Shown here: piece by piece, positions 23,069 through 34,201 of the stretch | Numbering within the stretch: position 1 is the first letter of the stretch | Layout of the letters: each line of letters starts with the position of its first letter | From: Gnetum montanum | Taxonomy: Eukaryota > Streptophyta > Gnetopsida > Gnetales > Gnetaceae | Direction of reading: 5' to 3' | NCBI GenBank assembly: GCA_015680685.1 | Contig: MNCI01004661.1 | Coordinates: 1,819,318 to 1,879,317 of the forward strand | DNA length: 60,000 bases | Notes under the pieces: model-generated | What the model was told of the DNA's origin: nothing | The model's input: the letters and a program-made list of their open reading frames with translations, nothing else | Database searches by the model: none | Made by a program: the position numbers and the translations under genes

Positions 23069-23288
23069 GGGTGCATTAATTTTTGATTAACCCTAGGAGG
23101 TATTAAGTCTTGGATGTGTTAAGGCATGTTAATTTCTTGGGTTAGAGATATTGTTAAGTCTTGGGTTAGCCATATTTAGGGTGCATTAAATTTTGATTAA
23201 CCCTAGGAGGCATTAAGTCTTAGGTGTGTTAAGGCATGTAAATTTCTTGGGTTAGACATATTGTTAAGTTTTGGGTTAGCCATATTGT
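23069..23288. repeat. Two tandem 110-bp units
   Basis: 23069-23178 and 23179-23288 are head to tail with few differences. Each contains GATTAACCCTAGGAG, TTAAGTCTT and TTGGGTTAG. Extra TTAACCCTAGG or CAACCCTAGG boxes lie at about 23020-23065. Confidence 0.8.
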
Positions 23289-24379
23289 CACATTATATAG
23301 AATCATGGGCCCCCATGATGTAGAGCATACCTTTGGTAGCAAAAGAGTGAAGGAACGGGTAGATGTGGACAAGCAATCAAAATGTTATGTGCTCAAGAAG
23401 GAGATTGGACACAGAAAACTTGAAAAAATCCCCTAGAGTTATGAGAAAATGGACAAAATTCTAAAGCACAACATGCATATATATAGTAGTTTGGATGCTG
23501 CATTGACGGGGCTATGTAAATGTGGACACATAAACACAGGTCGTTGCATATATAGAGCCGCATCAATGCAATTATTCATCTACGTTGACCACCATTGATC
23601 AATGAAGGAAAGGCCTAAATCTACAAATTTTAGGATAAAAATGGAGTCATTGAGGGCTTAGAGACTCGAGGAAATCATGAAATGAAGTGGAAGGGATGTT
23701 GAGGGTAAAAGAAGAGCTGAATTTAGGAGAACATTATACGATGGAGCTTGGGTGATGGAGACCCTCACGATGGGTAGCATAGAAATGGTCACCATATTAG
23801 ATCAAAGGAGTAGGAGATTAACAAGTGAGACCAATGGATATGTAAGTGGATCCTCCCCATAGTAGGCTTTATCCTTGGTTGCCCTTGCACATCATCAACC
23901 TAGGACTCCGTGGGCCCCATAATTAATTAATGATCACCTAGGGTTAATACTTGTACCTCTAAGAACTAACCAAAGGATTTACAAGTACCAATAAACCAAG
24001 ATACACGTTGAAACATGAAACCTATAGTAAGGTGAGAAATGGAGAGCAAAAAATGAGGGGGAGAGCATATGGAATGGAGTGCTGAGGTCATGATTGATAC
24101 AATACTTTTGTGAAGTATGTGGTTAAGTAACTTAATAAGAATCTGTTCCAGGTTTGGATCAAGACCGAACATGGCCAGTGACGTTGCAGTGATGGACTAA
24201 TACAAACCCACTTACTCAGGACATACACATTCCTGTAGAGACCAAATCCCATTCCTGGTAGAGAAGGAAAGGTAAGAAGAAAGTAAGGAAGGGACTTAGT
24301 TAGAGGGAACCGTCAGGCCTAGGTAACCTAGCTTTCGAGTCTCATAACCAGTGCTTGTAGCCTGTTATTTGATCCAAGG

Positions 24380-24563
24380 GGTGTGCTTGGAATTTCCATT
24401 TTTTTTGTGTTTTTTTTCTCTATTTTTTTTTTGTTGACTAGGAACCGCACCATGTAAGGATATATTGGTTGGTCCAAGGGGTGTGCTTTGAATTCCCATT
24501 ATTTATTTATTTTGCTTTTGTTTTTTTGTTTTTGTGTTTTTTTTTTCAAATGGAAACCACACC
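24380..24563 (-). other. Conserved stem with A-rich loop (B, two copies)
   Basis: On the minus strand both 24563-24480 and 24451-24380 start GGTGTGG-TTTCC or GGTGCGG-TTCC and end GGAATTC(C)AAGCACACC. Between the arms lie 40-60 bases of almost pure A with some C and T. Same order and spacing as the doubled module in C. Confidence 0.5.
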
Positions 24564-25156
24564 ATGCAAGGACATGTTAGCTTCCTATTATTCGTGGCCA
24601 TGGAATGAGAAGGAGTCCCTGAGGTAGTAATGCACAAGAGATAGTAGGAGGATATGTAGTCCACCACATCCCCTTGAAGTCACACCCTGTTCCTTACCAC
24701 TCAGATCTATCCCAAGTTTGGAATCCACCAAGGTTAAAAATTTATTATAGTTGATTAATGGAAAAAGGACTATACTTCTCTTGATCCTGTGACACCATAG
24801 AAAAGTGTGAGTGGTTGGATATCATGGACTCACTACTTGTTACATGAAAGAAAGTGTAACTTAGTTTCCTGAAACCAAAATGCAAAGGTAAGAACTCGAT
24901 ATAATAGGCAATCCATAATTCTGTTGGGTGCAACCATCACACCATTGCATCCTGTGGCAATAACATGGATTTATTAGCAAAACTAAATAGAGGAAAATAA
25001 CTAGAATAAAATAGAATAGAATGACTAAAGGTGAAATACATTTATATATAAAAAAGAGAAAGAGTAGGTAAGAAATGTTAAGCATACGAACGATGGTGTA
25101 AAAAATTGTGTAAAATAAAAAATATAGAAAAGACTTGAAAGGCCAGGACAACTATT

Positions 25157-26500
25157 TTAGTAAGTGGTAGCAACACTGGTTTGGTGTAGTTCATGGAAGG
25201 ATTTTAATTGTTGCATGTTGACCAACTGTGTTTTTGTTGGGTCTTCAGGTTTGTGTATGAGTAGGACCAAATATGGAAAGGTCTCAAAAAAAATATAAGG
25301 TCCCTCCCATAGTGTTTGAAACTTAGTTCGTTGCAGCACATGTGTGGGGTTCCAATAGGGAACCTTATATCCATGTTGAAATGTTACCTTCCAAATCCTA
25401 AGGTTATGATGTTGTTTTTTATATGCCTTATGCACATCATTTAATGACAGAGCTACTAATTGATTCTCATCTAGCACATTTAAGTTAATGAGTTTTTCTC
25501 ATTGTGCTTGGGATAAATGAAAACCTAAGTCACTTGCAATGGATAATGTTCCGAGTTCTTCCTGAATCGGGAGCATTGGTAGCTTTCCATACACAAACCC
25601 CTAAGGGGATTAGCCTATAGGAAGTTTCCAAGTTGAGCAGTAGGCGCAGAGGGCATCATTAAGTTTTGTGCTCCAATCCCTCCTATATTTGCTAATTGTC
25701 CTAGTTAGGATTTTTGTAATCTTTTGATTTTTGACTTTGGCTTGCTCATTGGCTTGGGGGTGATAGGGTGTTATTAGTTTATGTTCTACTCCCAAACACT
25801 ACATGATTTTACGAAAAGTAGCACCCGTAAAGTGAGTGCCTTTATCGGAAATGAGTGCATGTGGTACTCCAAACCTGTTCATGATTTGCTGTTGAATAAA
25901 CCATGTAGCTATGGTTGAGGAATAGTCAGTGACAGCTACTGCATCTGCCCACTTGGTGTAGTAGTTCACTGTAACAATGATGTACACCTTCTTGTTTGAC
26001 ATGGATGCAATGGGACCCATGAAGTTGATGCCCCAAATGTTGAAGGGTTCAGGTGGTTGAATCTGCTATTGAGGTCCCTCCATTCTTGTTGTCATCCCAC
26101 CATCTCTTTGACATTGATCATAGAAGCAAATGAACCATTGAGCATATTTGAAGAGTGTAGGCTAGTAGTATCTTACAAGCAAGATCTTAATGGCCATGTG
26201 CCTTCCTACATAATGGCCCCCACAAGGGCCCTCATGAGCATCTTGGAGGATGTGTAGTTGATCTGCATCAAGGATGCACCATCGAACCAAGCCATCCACA
26301 CACACCTTGTAAAGGTGTCCATTAATTTTCATGAAGTGCTTGGCTCGATGAAGAAACCATTATTTCTACCAATGATCTAACTCCTTTGGTAGCTCTTGTG
26401 TAAGAAGATAGGTAAAGATGTTATCAAACAAATTTGATTCTATGGGGACCTCCTTCGCTGTTGCTCTAGCAAAGAGAAGATTATCTAGAAACTAGTCAGA
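25157..26500 (-). pseudogene. Integrase of element B
   Basis: From right to left: a zinc-binding region (ILLARYY-type and CDQCQRDGG-like, about 26180-26100), core start where the usual IDFMG is INFMG (about 26030), then YYTKWADAVAVTDYSS, ALISDKGTHFTGATF (about 25865-25815), VEHKLITPYHPQANEQ, and the C-terminal LNDVHKAYKKQHHNLR segment ending near 25157. The first core aspartate is Asn, so the active site is damaged as well as interrupted by stops. The integrase would join element DNA to the host chromosome. Confidence 0.8.
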
Positions 26501-26995
26501 GAGTGGGCTCTCCTTCTCCATGCTGTCCTATCATAACTAAGACAAGTGATCAGCAACCACATTCTTAGTTTCCTTTTTACCTACCATAGTAAGATTGAAT
26601 TCTTGAAGGATCACGAGCCAGTGTATGACACTAAGGCTCATCGTTGGTTTGTTCATAAGGAACCAGATGGCACTATGGTTCATATGCATAAACACCTTGT
26701 ATCCAAGCACATAGTATCAAAACTTTTCCAAGCAAAACACCACTACCATTAATTCCTTTTCAGTGGTGGTGTAATTTAGCTAAGCACCCACAATACTTTA
26801 GCTTGCATAGTGGATGTAATATGGGCATTTTTGGTCATCCAATTGTGTGAGCATGGAATTGAATGCATAATTAGATGCATCCATCATGATGTGAAATGAT
26901 CTAGACCAATTAGGAGCTCTTATAATTGAATTCTCTATGAGTTCTTACTTTAGCATCTGGAATGCAGATTCACATTCCCTAGTCTAGACAAATGG
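26500..26995 (-). pseudogene. RNase H region of element B
   Basis: The minus strand gives the segments YYIHYAS-like, LNYTTTEKELMVVV-like (about 26765-26730) and HKEPDGTMVHM-type sequence on the other strand. The order matches the RNase H of D at 55205-55600. Stops are frequent. It would degrade RNA in the RNA-DNA hybrid. Confidence 0.6.
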
Positions 26996-27990
26996 AGCAT
27001 CTTTCTTTGTTAGCTCCACCAATGGCTTGATGATCTTTGAGAAATTCTCGATGAAGCATCGGTAATAGCCAATATGTCCAAGGAACAACCAAACATCCTT
27101 TATAGTTCTTGGATGACTAGTAATTCCTTGGATAACCCTGATTTTCTCAAGATCCACTTTGATCCCTTCTTGTGAAAGTTGATTCCCAAAAAAAAAATGC
27201 CTTCTTAGACCATTAGGTGGCTCTTTTTCCAGTTGAGCTGTAAGTTAGTTTCTACACATCACTTCAAAACTTGCTCATGGAAGTACAAGGCTTGCTTGAA
27301 TGTTTCTCCATAGGTGGAGAAGTCATCCATAAAAAATTCTACACCATTGTTGATTTGCTATTGGAAGATGCTGAGGACAACGCGTTGGAACATTGCAAGT
27401 GCATTACATAGGCCAAAGGGCATCTTCCTATATGCGAAAGTCCCCCAAGGACTTATAAACATTATCTTGGCCTGGTCCTCTAGTGTAATCTAGATTTAGT
27501 TATAGCCACTGTAACCATCCAGGAAGCTATAATAATAATGCCCTGAAATGGTATCCAACACCTGGTCCAAAAATGGAAGTGGGAAATGATCCTTAAAGGT
27601 TTCCATATTTAGTAATTTCCATGATTTTTTGGCACAATAATGAGTGGGCTGACCCACTTGCTATCCACAATGGGGTAGATGAATCCTACCTTCAACAATT
27701 GCTCAATTTCATCTTTGATGATTTATCTAAGTTTGGGATTCAATCATCTTTGTAGTTGTCATCGTGGCATCATGGAATGGTTGATATAGATTCTATGTAG
27801 GCATACCCTAGGATCAATCCCTGTTAACTCAGGATATGACCATGCGAAGGTAGTTAACCACTTGTTCACTGCCTTAGAAATTTTTTTTTACTCTAGAAAA
27901 ATATTGGAATTTATTATCACCAACTTACCATTTTTCACGAATGCATATTCTAGATTGACCGATAAGGGTTTTAGTTTTAGGGGCTCCTAT
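26995..27990 (-). pseudogene. Reverse transcriptase of element B
   Basis: On the minus strand: FIYPIVDSKWVSPLIIVPK (about 27690-27630), then a small deletion removing the GGKWRVCIDFR stretch, FKDHFPLPFLDQVLDTI (about 27600-27550), SFLDGYSGYN, and the catalytic box FFMDDFSTYG (about 27336-27307), which keeps both aspartates. The motif FKDHFPLPF-DQ is typical of plant Athila-like RT. It has stops and frame shifts, and runs to GYPRNY-type sequence near 27130. It is the most degraded of the three RT copies. Confidence 0.75.
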
Positions 27991-28249
27991 TTAAAGCTTT
28001 CAAGGATCTGTAGCTTTCCCTAATCAGTAGCATCATTAGTAGTGAAAAGTTGCTAATGGACCTATTCCAGTTCATCTATGCTCCCCATATAGGTACATAG
28101 AAGGATCTCATAGGGTTCCATGCATAGGGTGTCACTATCAGAATCAATGGTCAGCCACTGGGTGCCTTCTTGATTAGTAGTTGTTATGTACAAGCATCAT
28201 TGAATTTGTGATTCAGTGGCACACCGACTGCACATTTGAATGGATGTCC

Positions 28250-28712
28250 ACTCAATGGACTAGAGTTGCTGCTTATAGTTGCATCTGGAGTCACTGTATA
28301 CAATGCATGGAACATGCTTCTTTTCTATCTTCCCAAGGGGATTTTCTTTGGAAATTTCAAGGGAGAGATCTTGGAGTTCCAAACGTGCATCCATCATGCT
28401 AAGCCATGCTCTTCCCATTATAATTGGGAAGTTTCCCTTGCGATTATCAACATAGATCACCATGAAATCAACCAGGTAGGACCATTCACAAATGGTGTCC
28501 ACAATATCTTCTACCAATCCCAGGGAATAATGATTGATTGGTCTACCAACTCAAGCTATATGTTGGTTTTCTTCAATGGAGGTAGGTTCCAAGTCTTGTA
28601 CATATCATGTGAAATTAGGTTAATACCTAAAGGTATATGAGGGGGCTTCCTGGATTAGCCAATTTTTGAGGGAGATGGCCTACCTTAATCTAATCCATCA
28701 CAACATGTGTTA
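28250..28712 (-). pseudogene. Protease of element B, active site deleted
   Basis: SPLIYL at about 28640 passes directly into NLIS at about 28610. The ALLDSGSG region present in A and, mutated, in C and D is missing, a gap of roughly 50 bases. The C-terminal half (28517-28260; FPIIMGRAWLSMMDARLEL, SLEISKENPLG) is open. The protein could not process Gag-Pol. Confidence 0.7.
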
Positions 28713-28719
28713 ACATGAT

Positions 28720-31154
28720 GGTTTGCGAAAGGTGTTTGGTTCGAAGGTTGCTCGAAGGATTGAGTGTCAGAGGCAGTTGAAGATGCAGGAGCATTGGCCA
28801 TAGATGAGTGTGAGGGTGTGTTTAGGTTATTAAGTTGAGAAAAATATCATTTTCTTGGTTTTGATTTTGACCCACTTGACTAAGGAGCTAGTTGTAGATT
28901 GATGGCCCTTGTGGCATTATGTTGCTATGTTTGTGGAGGTATTTCCCCCTGCATAGGCAAAGAAAGAGGTAGCTAAGTTGAGGGCGGATGGATAGGTATG
29001 GCAGAAGGTGGCTACGGATAGTGTAGATGTGGGTTTTCCCCCTTAGGTGATGGAGATTGGGCTTGAAAGTATTATGAAGGGTAGTAATGATTTTGGAAGG
29101 TTACATGACTAGAAGAGTTCCATGGGGAGATTGGATGCTGAATGTAGTATCCATAAGGATCTAGCTATTGGTAAGGGTACTTCTTCCTTAGGGGTGGCAT
29201 CCCCCACGACTGTGAATGCTATTATTGCTAGTAGTGCTCATATAATTTTGGCAGAGCTCCACTTGGATAATATCCCTGTTGCTGGTGGAACTTCTTGGAA
29301 TTTCCTTGGGGATAAGGTAATCTCTAGGGTGTTTTCCTTTTGGGTAAGCAAGGATTCAGAGCATACACCCCAGACTCTTGCAAATGTGACACCACAATTT
29401 GTACTAGCATATGTCACATCCATCATCTTCCTCAGTGTCTGAGCCTGCAACTTGTTCTACCATAGCAACCTTACCCTTACCTTTGTAGTAGGAACATTCA
29501 TCCTCTTTTCTCCTTCGTTGATCCAGATCATTACATTGTTCTTTAGATTCCTCAACAATTTTTAGAACACTTTGGAATTTTTCATTCAAAGAATTCCACA
29601 TCTTATCCACCTTGGCTAAAATTTTAGAAGTGAACTTTTGTATAGGTAAAGTCTTCCTATTCATCGCTGCATCTAGATATGAATCCTCCTCATCTTCACA
29701 GAATCATACCTCCCTCTTCCAGATGGAAGGGTCTCGATTATATTCCTCTACACTTTCCCATTTTCATAGTTCCCCCTCTTTCTTAGCTACCTACTCAATT
29801 AATCACTGAAGCTAATGAGCCCTTAACTTAGATAGTTTTCCTTGAGCATAAATGCCAAGATTCCTTCTTGTTTTAAAATGGAGCCCATCTATGACATGAC
29901 GGAGCTACTTCCACTGAAAGTAGCCATGACCAGGGCATTAGTGCAACAACAAGTAATATCTACTCATGGCTGCATCTAAGGGCTCATGGTTACATTTTTT
30001 CCACCCTTGGATTTATCATCTTAGATTAGAAACCCTGGAGTAAGTTTAGTATTTGTCATTGAAGAGCTCCAACATCATATTCCATCGCTTGATCAATTTT
30101 GGCTCCAAAGACTGATACCAACTTTCTGCCTTCTTGATGAGAATTCGGGGGAATAGCTTAAGTTTTTTCCATTTATTTTCAATATTCTATATGGTGTAGG
30201 AATCATGAAATGCTTAAAAGTGTGTCTGCAAATCATAGTTATATCCCCCTTTAAACTTGGGAATGTTGTTCATGTCAAGGCGCTTGATCCAGCTATCTTG
30301 TAAATGCCTAGTAGGTATGTGAACTGCCTTTGCTATGTTGAGCATGCTTTGAGTGGCAAGCAGTGGTTCATCAAAGTCATGGTCCTAATGATGACCATGG
30401 TGTCCATGATGGTCTTTGCTACCTCTCCTTTCGTGACGGTGATCCTCCTGTGACTGCTCATGCCCTTGGTCACGCCATCCCTATCGACCTCCTCGATCAT
30501 CATCATCCCAATCCTTCCTACAATGATTGTGGTCAAATTTAGAACCTAATGAAGCTAGGGTAGAAAGAGGGGAATGAGCAGAGGGGGAGGTACTACCACC
30601 TCCACTATGTCGATCACCTTCTATTTCATGATGATGACCTCGACCATCACATCCATCTTCACCTTCACCATGATCTCCTCCAGAAGATCTCTTAGCATCC
30701 TGAAACTCTTGATCACTTCAACCTCTATTTTGTATGATGGATCGGATGTTTTGACATGGGGGCAAAGATGCGAAAGAATGAAAATTACAAGCAATAGATT
30801 CCTCATCATCGTGTTGGGTCTACAGGGACAAAGGGTTACTAGACCTTTTTACCTTTGATTGTTCATGGTGTTTGACCTATTTGGATGATAGTCCCAATAA
30901 TCATGATCCTCCATCATGTACTCCTCAACTTGGTCCTAAATGCCTAATTTGGTGAGAGTTTGGAGCAGCATTCTGGGAACTAATTGATCAAGGGTCAATA
31001 TAATGTTACCCTCCATGTCCCGCCATCGCATTTGCTCATCTTGATGCAAGATGAAGGTGAAGTTAGATATATACTCATCTTGATGAGTATATATCACCTG
31101 ACATTCCTAGGGCCCCTAGGGGTTGGATTCGTCTTACCTATGAGAAGAAGACAT
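28720..31154 (-). pseudogene. Gag of element B
   Basis: ATG on the complement of 31152-31154 begins MSSSHR. The hairpin at 31066-31095 follows. The capsid part is heavily broken (31000-29700). The open segment 29664-29404 carries the conserved KTLPIQKFTSKILAKVDKM helix, an acidic patch and GCDIC, the first half of the zinc-knuckle-like site. After that, the sequence runs through the Tyr/Pro/Gln-rich tail (29100-28740). Matches gag of A, C and D in order. Confidence 0.7.
31066..31095. other. Perfect 14-bp hairpin at gag start (B)
   Basis: Arms GATATATACTCATC and GATGAGTATATATC with a 2-base loop. Similar hairpins occur at the same place in A (7836-7858), C (38701-38728) and D (50942-50968). 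Confidence 0.6.
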
Positions 31155-31297
31155 ATTAGTGTTAAACAACAAATAACCTAGTGTGCCATACTCTTACCTA
31201 AGTCATTTAGTGTGAGTAGCTTTCGATGTAAAGGGTCTATTCCAATGAGGTAAGTGATGATCTTTCTAAGGCTAGATAGCTTACAAAAGACTAACAA

Positions 31298-31315
31298 TCC
31301 TTGACAATGGTGCCA
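31298..31315 (-). other. Primer-binding site of B (tRNA-Asp type)
   Basis: The complement reads TGGCACCATTGTCAAGGA, one base from the right LTR. It aligns with the aspartate tRNA complement and sets the direction of element B. Confidence 0.7.
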
Positions 31316-31316
31316 A

Positions 31317-32195
31317 TGATGAGCGGCGAGGTACCCCTATGTCCAATCATATAAATTATGAGAATTCACACATGACCTGATTGAATTCCGAAGACTACAA
31401 GCACTTATGTACATAGAATTCTAGCCAGAAAAACCTCAATTAGAGTGGTCATTATCTTTCCAACCTCACTTATGATATTCTAAAATGATGGTTGAGTGAG
31501 ATTGAGGCAAATGATTTTTATAAGTTTTCTATTTATCTTTAAATTTTAATTCTTCTAGTGTAGGAAATGAAGGGCTATATAATTTTATGATTGCTCTACT
31601 CTATCACTTAACTATCCCTAGCATAAACAATTGATCCCATCCTCCATGCACATTCTCAACATGTCCTAATCACTACTGGGTTACTAGATGCTAAGCATCA
31701 TTGGGTTGACAAGTGTCAGATATATGTTCAAGATGGTCATGCTTATGGTCCTCATAAACTATAAAAAGGACTCTAACTGTAAAGAAATAATAATAAAATC
31801 TTTTAGAGTTATTAAAATATTAAAATATTTTAATGCTTAATCCAAATGCTGCAAGAAATGTTCAAAAAGTTCATCTTTATTGTCTGTTACACCAATGGGC
31901 TCAGGTACATTAGCACTCGAATAAAGAGCTATACACTCTTCAAATTCCTACTGTGGGCACTTGGGAAATATTCTAACTTTCACAGGGACAAACTACAAGA
32001 GCTTTGCTAAAACTTGAACAAAAGATGTCATAAATGCAATGGTTGCATGCATATTTATAGCAAAAAATGGACTCTGCGTTGATAAGGCCATGTCAATGCT
32101 TGGAAAGATGCGTCAATGGGATCACGTCAATGTGACCGCATTAACAAGGCTTCATCAACGTGGCCCAGTTGATGTAGTGACTAGATGCTTCATCA
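31317..32195 (-). repeat. 5' LTR of element B (right)
   Basis: It begins TGATGAGCGGCGAGG and ends ATGCTTCATCA on the plus strand. Minus-strand TATA box at 32052-32059. It is 879 bp against 881 bp for the other LTR. The target duplication AATAG follows at 32196-32200. Confidence 0.85.
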
Positions 32196-32200
32196 AATAG

Positions 32201-33310
32201 CCTATTGAACATTATGCTCCTTAGGATAATGATTAACCAACATTAAGAAGATCTACTAGAGTAAGGTGATTAGTGATTCCTAGTAACTATATAGTGTATC
32301 TAGCAGAGGCTAACTATAATATAGGTGCCAAAATGATCTTGAAACATTTTCAAAAGTCATGAGTTGTAAGGAATTTGACATGTCGTATTATGCCATGAAA
32401 GATGAGATGAACTCTATGTCATCTAATGAAGTTAGGGATCTTGTCAAGTTTCCTAATGATGTAAAAACCATTGGATGCAAATAGGCCTTTAAGACAAAGA
32501 AAGACTTGTTAGGCAACATTGAAAGATATAAGGTAAGGCTTGTTGCTAAAGGATTCACTTAGAGAAAGGGAATAGATTACATAGAGACTTTTTCTCTTGT
32601 ATCTAAGAAGGACTCCCTTCATGTGATTATGGCATTAGTTTCCCATTTTTATTTCAAATTACATCAAATGGATGTGAAAATGAGATTCCTCAATGATGAT
32701 CTAGAGGAAGAGATTTATATGAAACAACCTAAAGGATTTTCCTCTAGTTGTAGTGAGTAATTGGTATGCAAGCTTAAGAAATCCATATATGGATTGAAAC
32801 AGGCCTCATGTCAATGGTATTTAAAATTCCATGATGTCATCACTTCATTTGGTTTTGAAGAGAACATAATCGATCAATGTATATACCAGAAGGTCAGTGG
32901 AAGCAAAATTTGTTTCCTTATCCTATATGTGGATGATATCCTTCTTGCGACCAATGATAATGGATCTCTATACTACGTGAAGCAATTTCTCTATAAGAAC
33001 TTTAACATGAAGAATATGGGTGAGGCATCTTATGTCATTAGCATTAAGATACATAGGGATAGATCTAGATGTATTCTAGGACTATCACAAGAAACCTATA
33101 TCAATAAATTTTTAGAGAGGTTTTGAACGATTTTTCATCAAGTATAACACCCATTGTGAAGGGTAACAAGTTTAATTTGAACCAGTGCCCAAGGGATGAC
33201 TTAGAGAAAAGAAAAATGAGCAACATTCCATATGCTTCAGTTATTGGAAGCCTAATGTATGCTCAAGTCTATACAAGACCTAACATTGCATTTTCTCTAG
33301 GAATGTTGGA
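32201..33310 (+). pseudogene. Copia reverse transcriptase
   Basis: It continues the copia frame cut at 17223. Landmarks: FKTKKDLLGNIERYKVRLVA (about 32485-32545), KLHQMDVKMRFLNDDLEEEI (32658-32718; the first catalytic Asp in MDVK), KLKKSIYGLKQASCQWY (32770-32820), and the catalytic box LYVDDILLATND (32918-32955) with both aspartates. It ends LSQETYINKFLERF at 33126, then continues in another frame to GMLDRY. Stops occur at about 32482, 32562, 32758 and 33124. The open stretch 32761-33126 is the best-preserved enzyme piece in the window. Confidence 0.85.
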
Positions 33311-33901
33311 TAGATATTAGAGTAATCTATGCATTGACCATTGGAGGGCTACAAAGAAGATGATAAGATACCTTCAAGGTATAGAAGATTACATGCTTAT
33401 GTATAGACAAACTGATAATCTAGATGTGATTAGCTACTCTGAATCAGACTTTGCTGGCTATGTTGATTCAAGGAAATCAACATCTAGTTATGTTTTTATG
33501 CTGGCTAGAGGAGCTATGTCCTAGAAGAGTGGAAAGTAAACCTTGGTTGCTACTTCCATTATGGAGGTAGAGTTCGTTTCTTATTTTGAAGCTACTTCAC
33601 ATGGTATATGGTTGAATAGTTTCATGTTGAGCCTTAAAATTATAGATTCTATAGCTAGGTCATTAAGAATGTTTTGTGACAATTCAACAAATGTCTTTAT
33701 GGCTAAGAATAATAATAGTAGCAGTTGAAGTAACACATCAACATAAAGTACTTAGCCATAAGGGAATGTGTTAAAGAAAAGAAAGTGGTCATTAAGCATA
33801 TAAGCCCTGAATTGATGATAGTTAATCCTTTAACAAAATGAATGCCACTAAAGTCATTTAAGAATCATGTAGTTCAAATGGGACTTGGTTCCAAAATGTA
33901 A
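33310..33901 (+). pseudogene. Copia RNase H and C-terminus
   Basis: ATKKMIRYLQGIEDYML (33349-33400) leads into the RNase H domain with SYSESDFAGYVDSRKSTSSY (33433-33490; the D of SDFAG is the usual first acidic residue). TLVATSIMEVEFVSYFEATS follows (about 33540-33600), where the family has the second acidic residue. FCDNSTNVFMAKN (33673-33710) is the third. The end, LMIVNPLTK and HVVQMGLGSKM, is the normal copia C-terminus. Stops at 33524, 33538 and 33726. Confidence 0.8.
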
Positions 33902-34201
33902 TTTGTACATACAATTTTATAGTCTTAATGAAACTCTTATTCAGTTGTGATGTTTTCTCATATTCAGTTTACGCATATAGTTATTAGAGAAAATTCACAT
34001 ATGGCAAGACCTAAAATGAACATTGGGTTTATTTATAAAGTTTAGTTACCATATAAAGAATTAAGCTTAAGAGATAATACATTGTAATACATGGAGGATA
34101 ATACTCACATTCAAAGGAACTATCATCATGATTCATGTATTAATTTCTTAAAATTTGGGTTTAATGGATATTAATTTAAATAGGGAGATCAAGTGGAAGA
34201 A
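33902..34201 (+). other. Copia 3' untranslated region and polypurine tract
   Basis: AT-rich, without a gene. The purine run AGGGAGATCAAGTGGAAGAA (34182-34201) directly precedes the 3' LTR and is the plus-strand primer region. Confidence 0.55.

Larger units (their letters stand above)
22875..25156 (-). other. 3' untranslated modules of B between pol and extra gene
   Basis: No protein is supported. It contains the duplicated hairpin module (24380-24451 and 24480-24563), the block matching the ACTGGTTATGA-GACT box of A, C and D, and near 24605-24700 the CCTCTAAC block. Further left (22875-23640) are 110-bp tandem repeats. The post-pol GGGGGAGATGG box seen in A, C and D is missing. Confidence 0.5.
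17224..32195 (-). mobile_element. Gypsy element B, Athila-like, rearranged
   Basis: LTRs 17224-18104 and 31317-32195 have a perfect AATAG duplication and a PBS next to the right LTR, so the element reads leftwards. Minus-strand order is gag, protease, RT, RNase H, integrase, a 2.3-kb untranslated stretch with the 3' modules of A, C and D, an extra gene, and a polypurine tract. A block in opposite orientation (18655-21103) carries a second RNase H-integrase copy and part of the extra gene. At 14,972 bases it is larger than C or D. Stops and deletions in every domain show it is dead. Confidence 0.88.

Noticed and set aside
23015-23288. Interstitial telomere array
   Set aside because: AACCCTA boxes are not in tandem at 7 bp; they are part of a 110-bp unit.
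28236-28640. 134-codon plus-strand open frame
   Set aside because: Antisense of the protease region of element B; the minus strand carries the recognised motifs.
30574-30858. 94-codon plus-strand frame rich in Thr and Met
   Set aside because: Antisense of repetitive His/Asp-rich gag sequence of element B.
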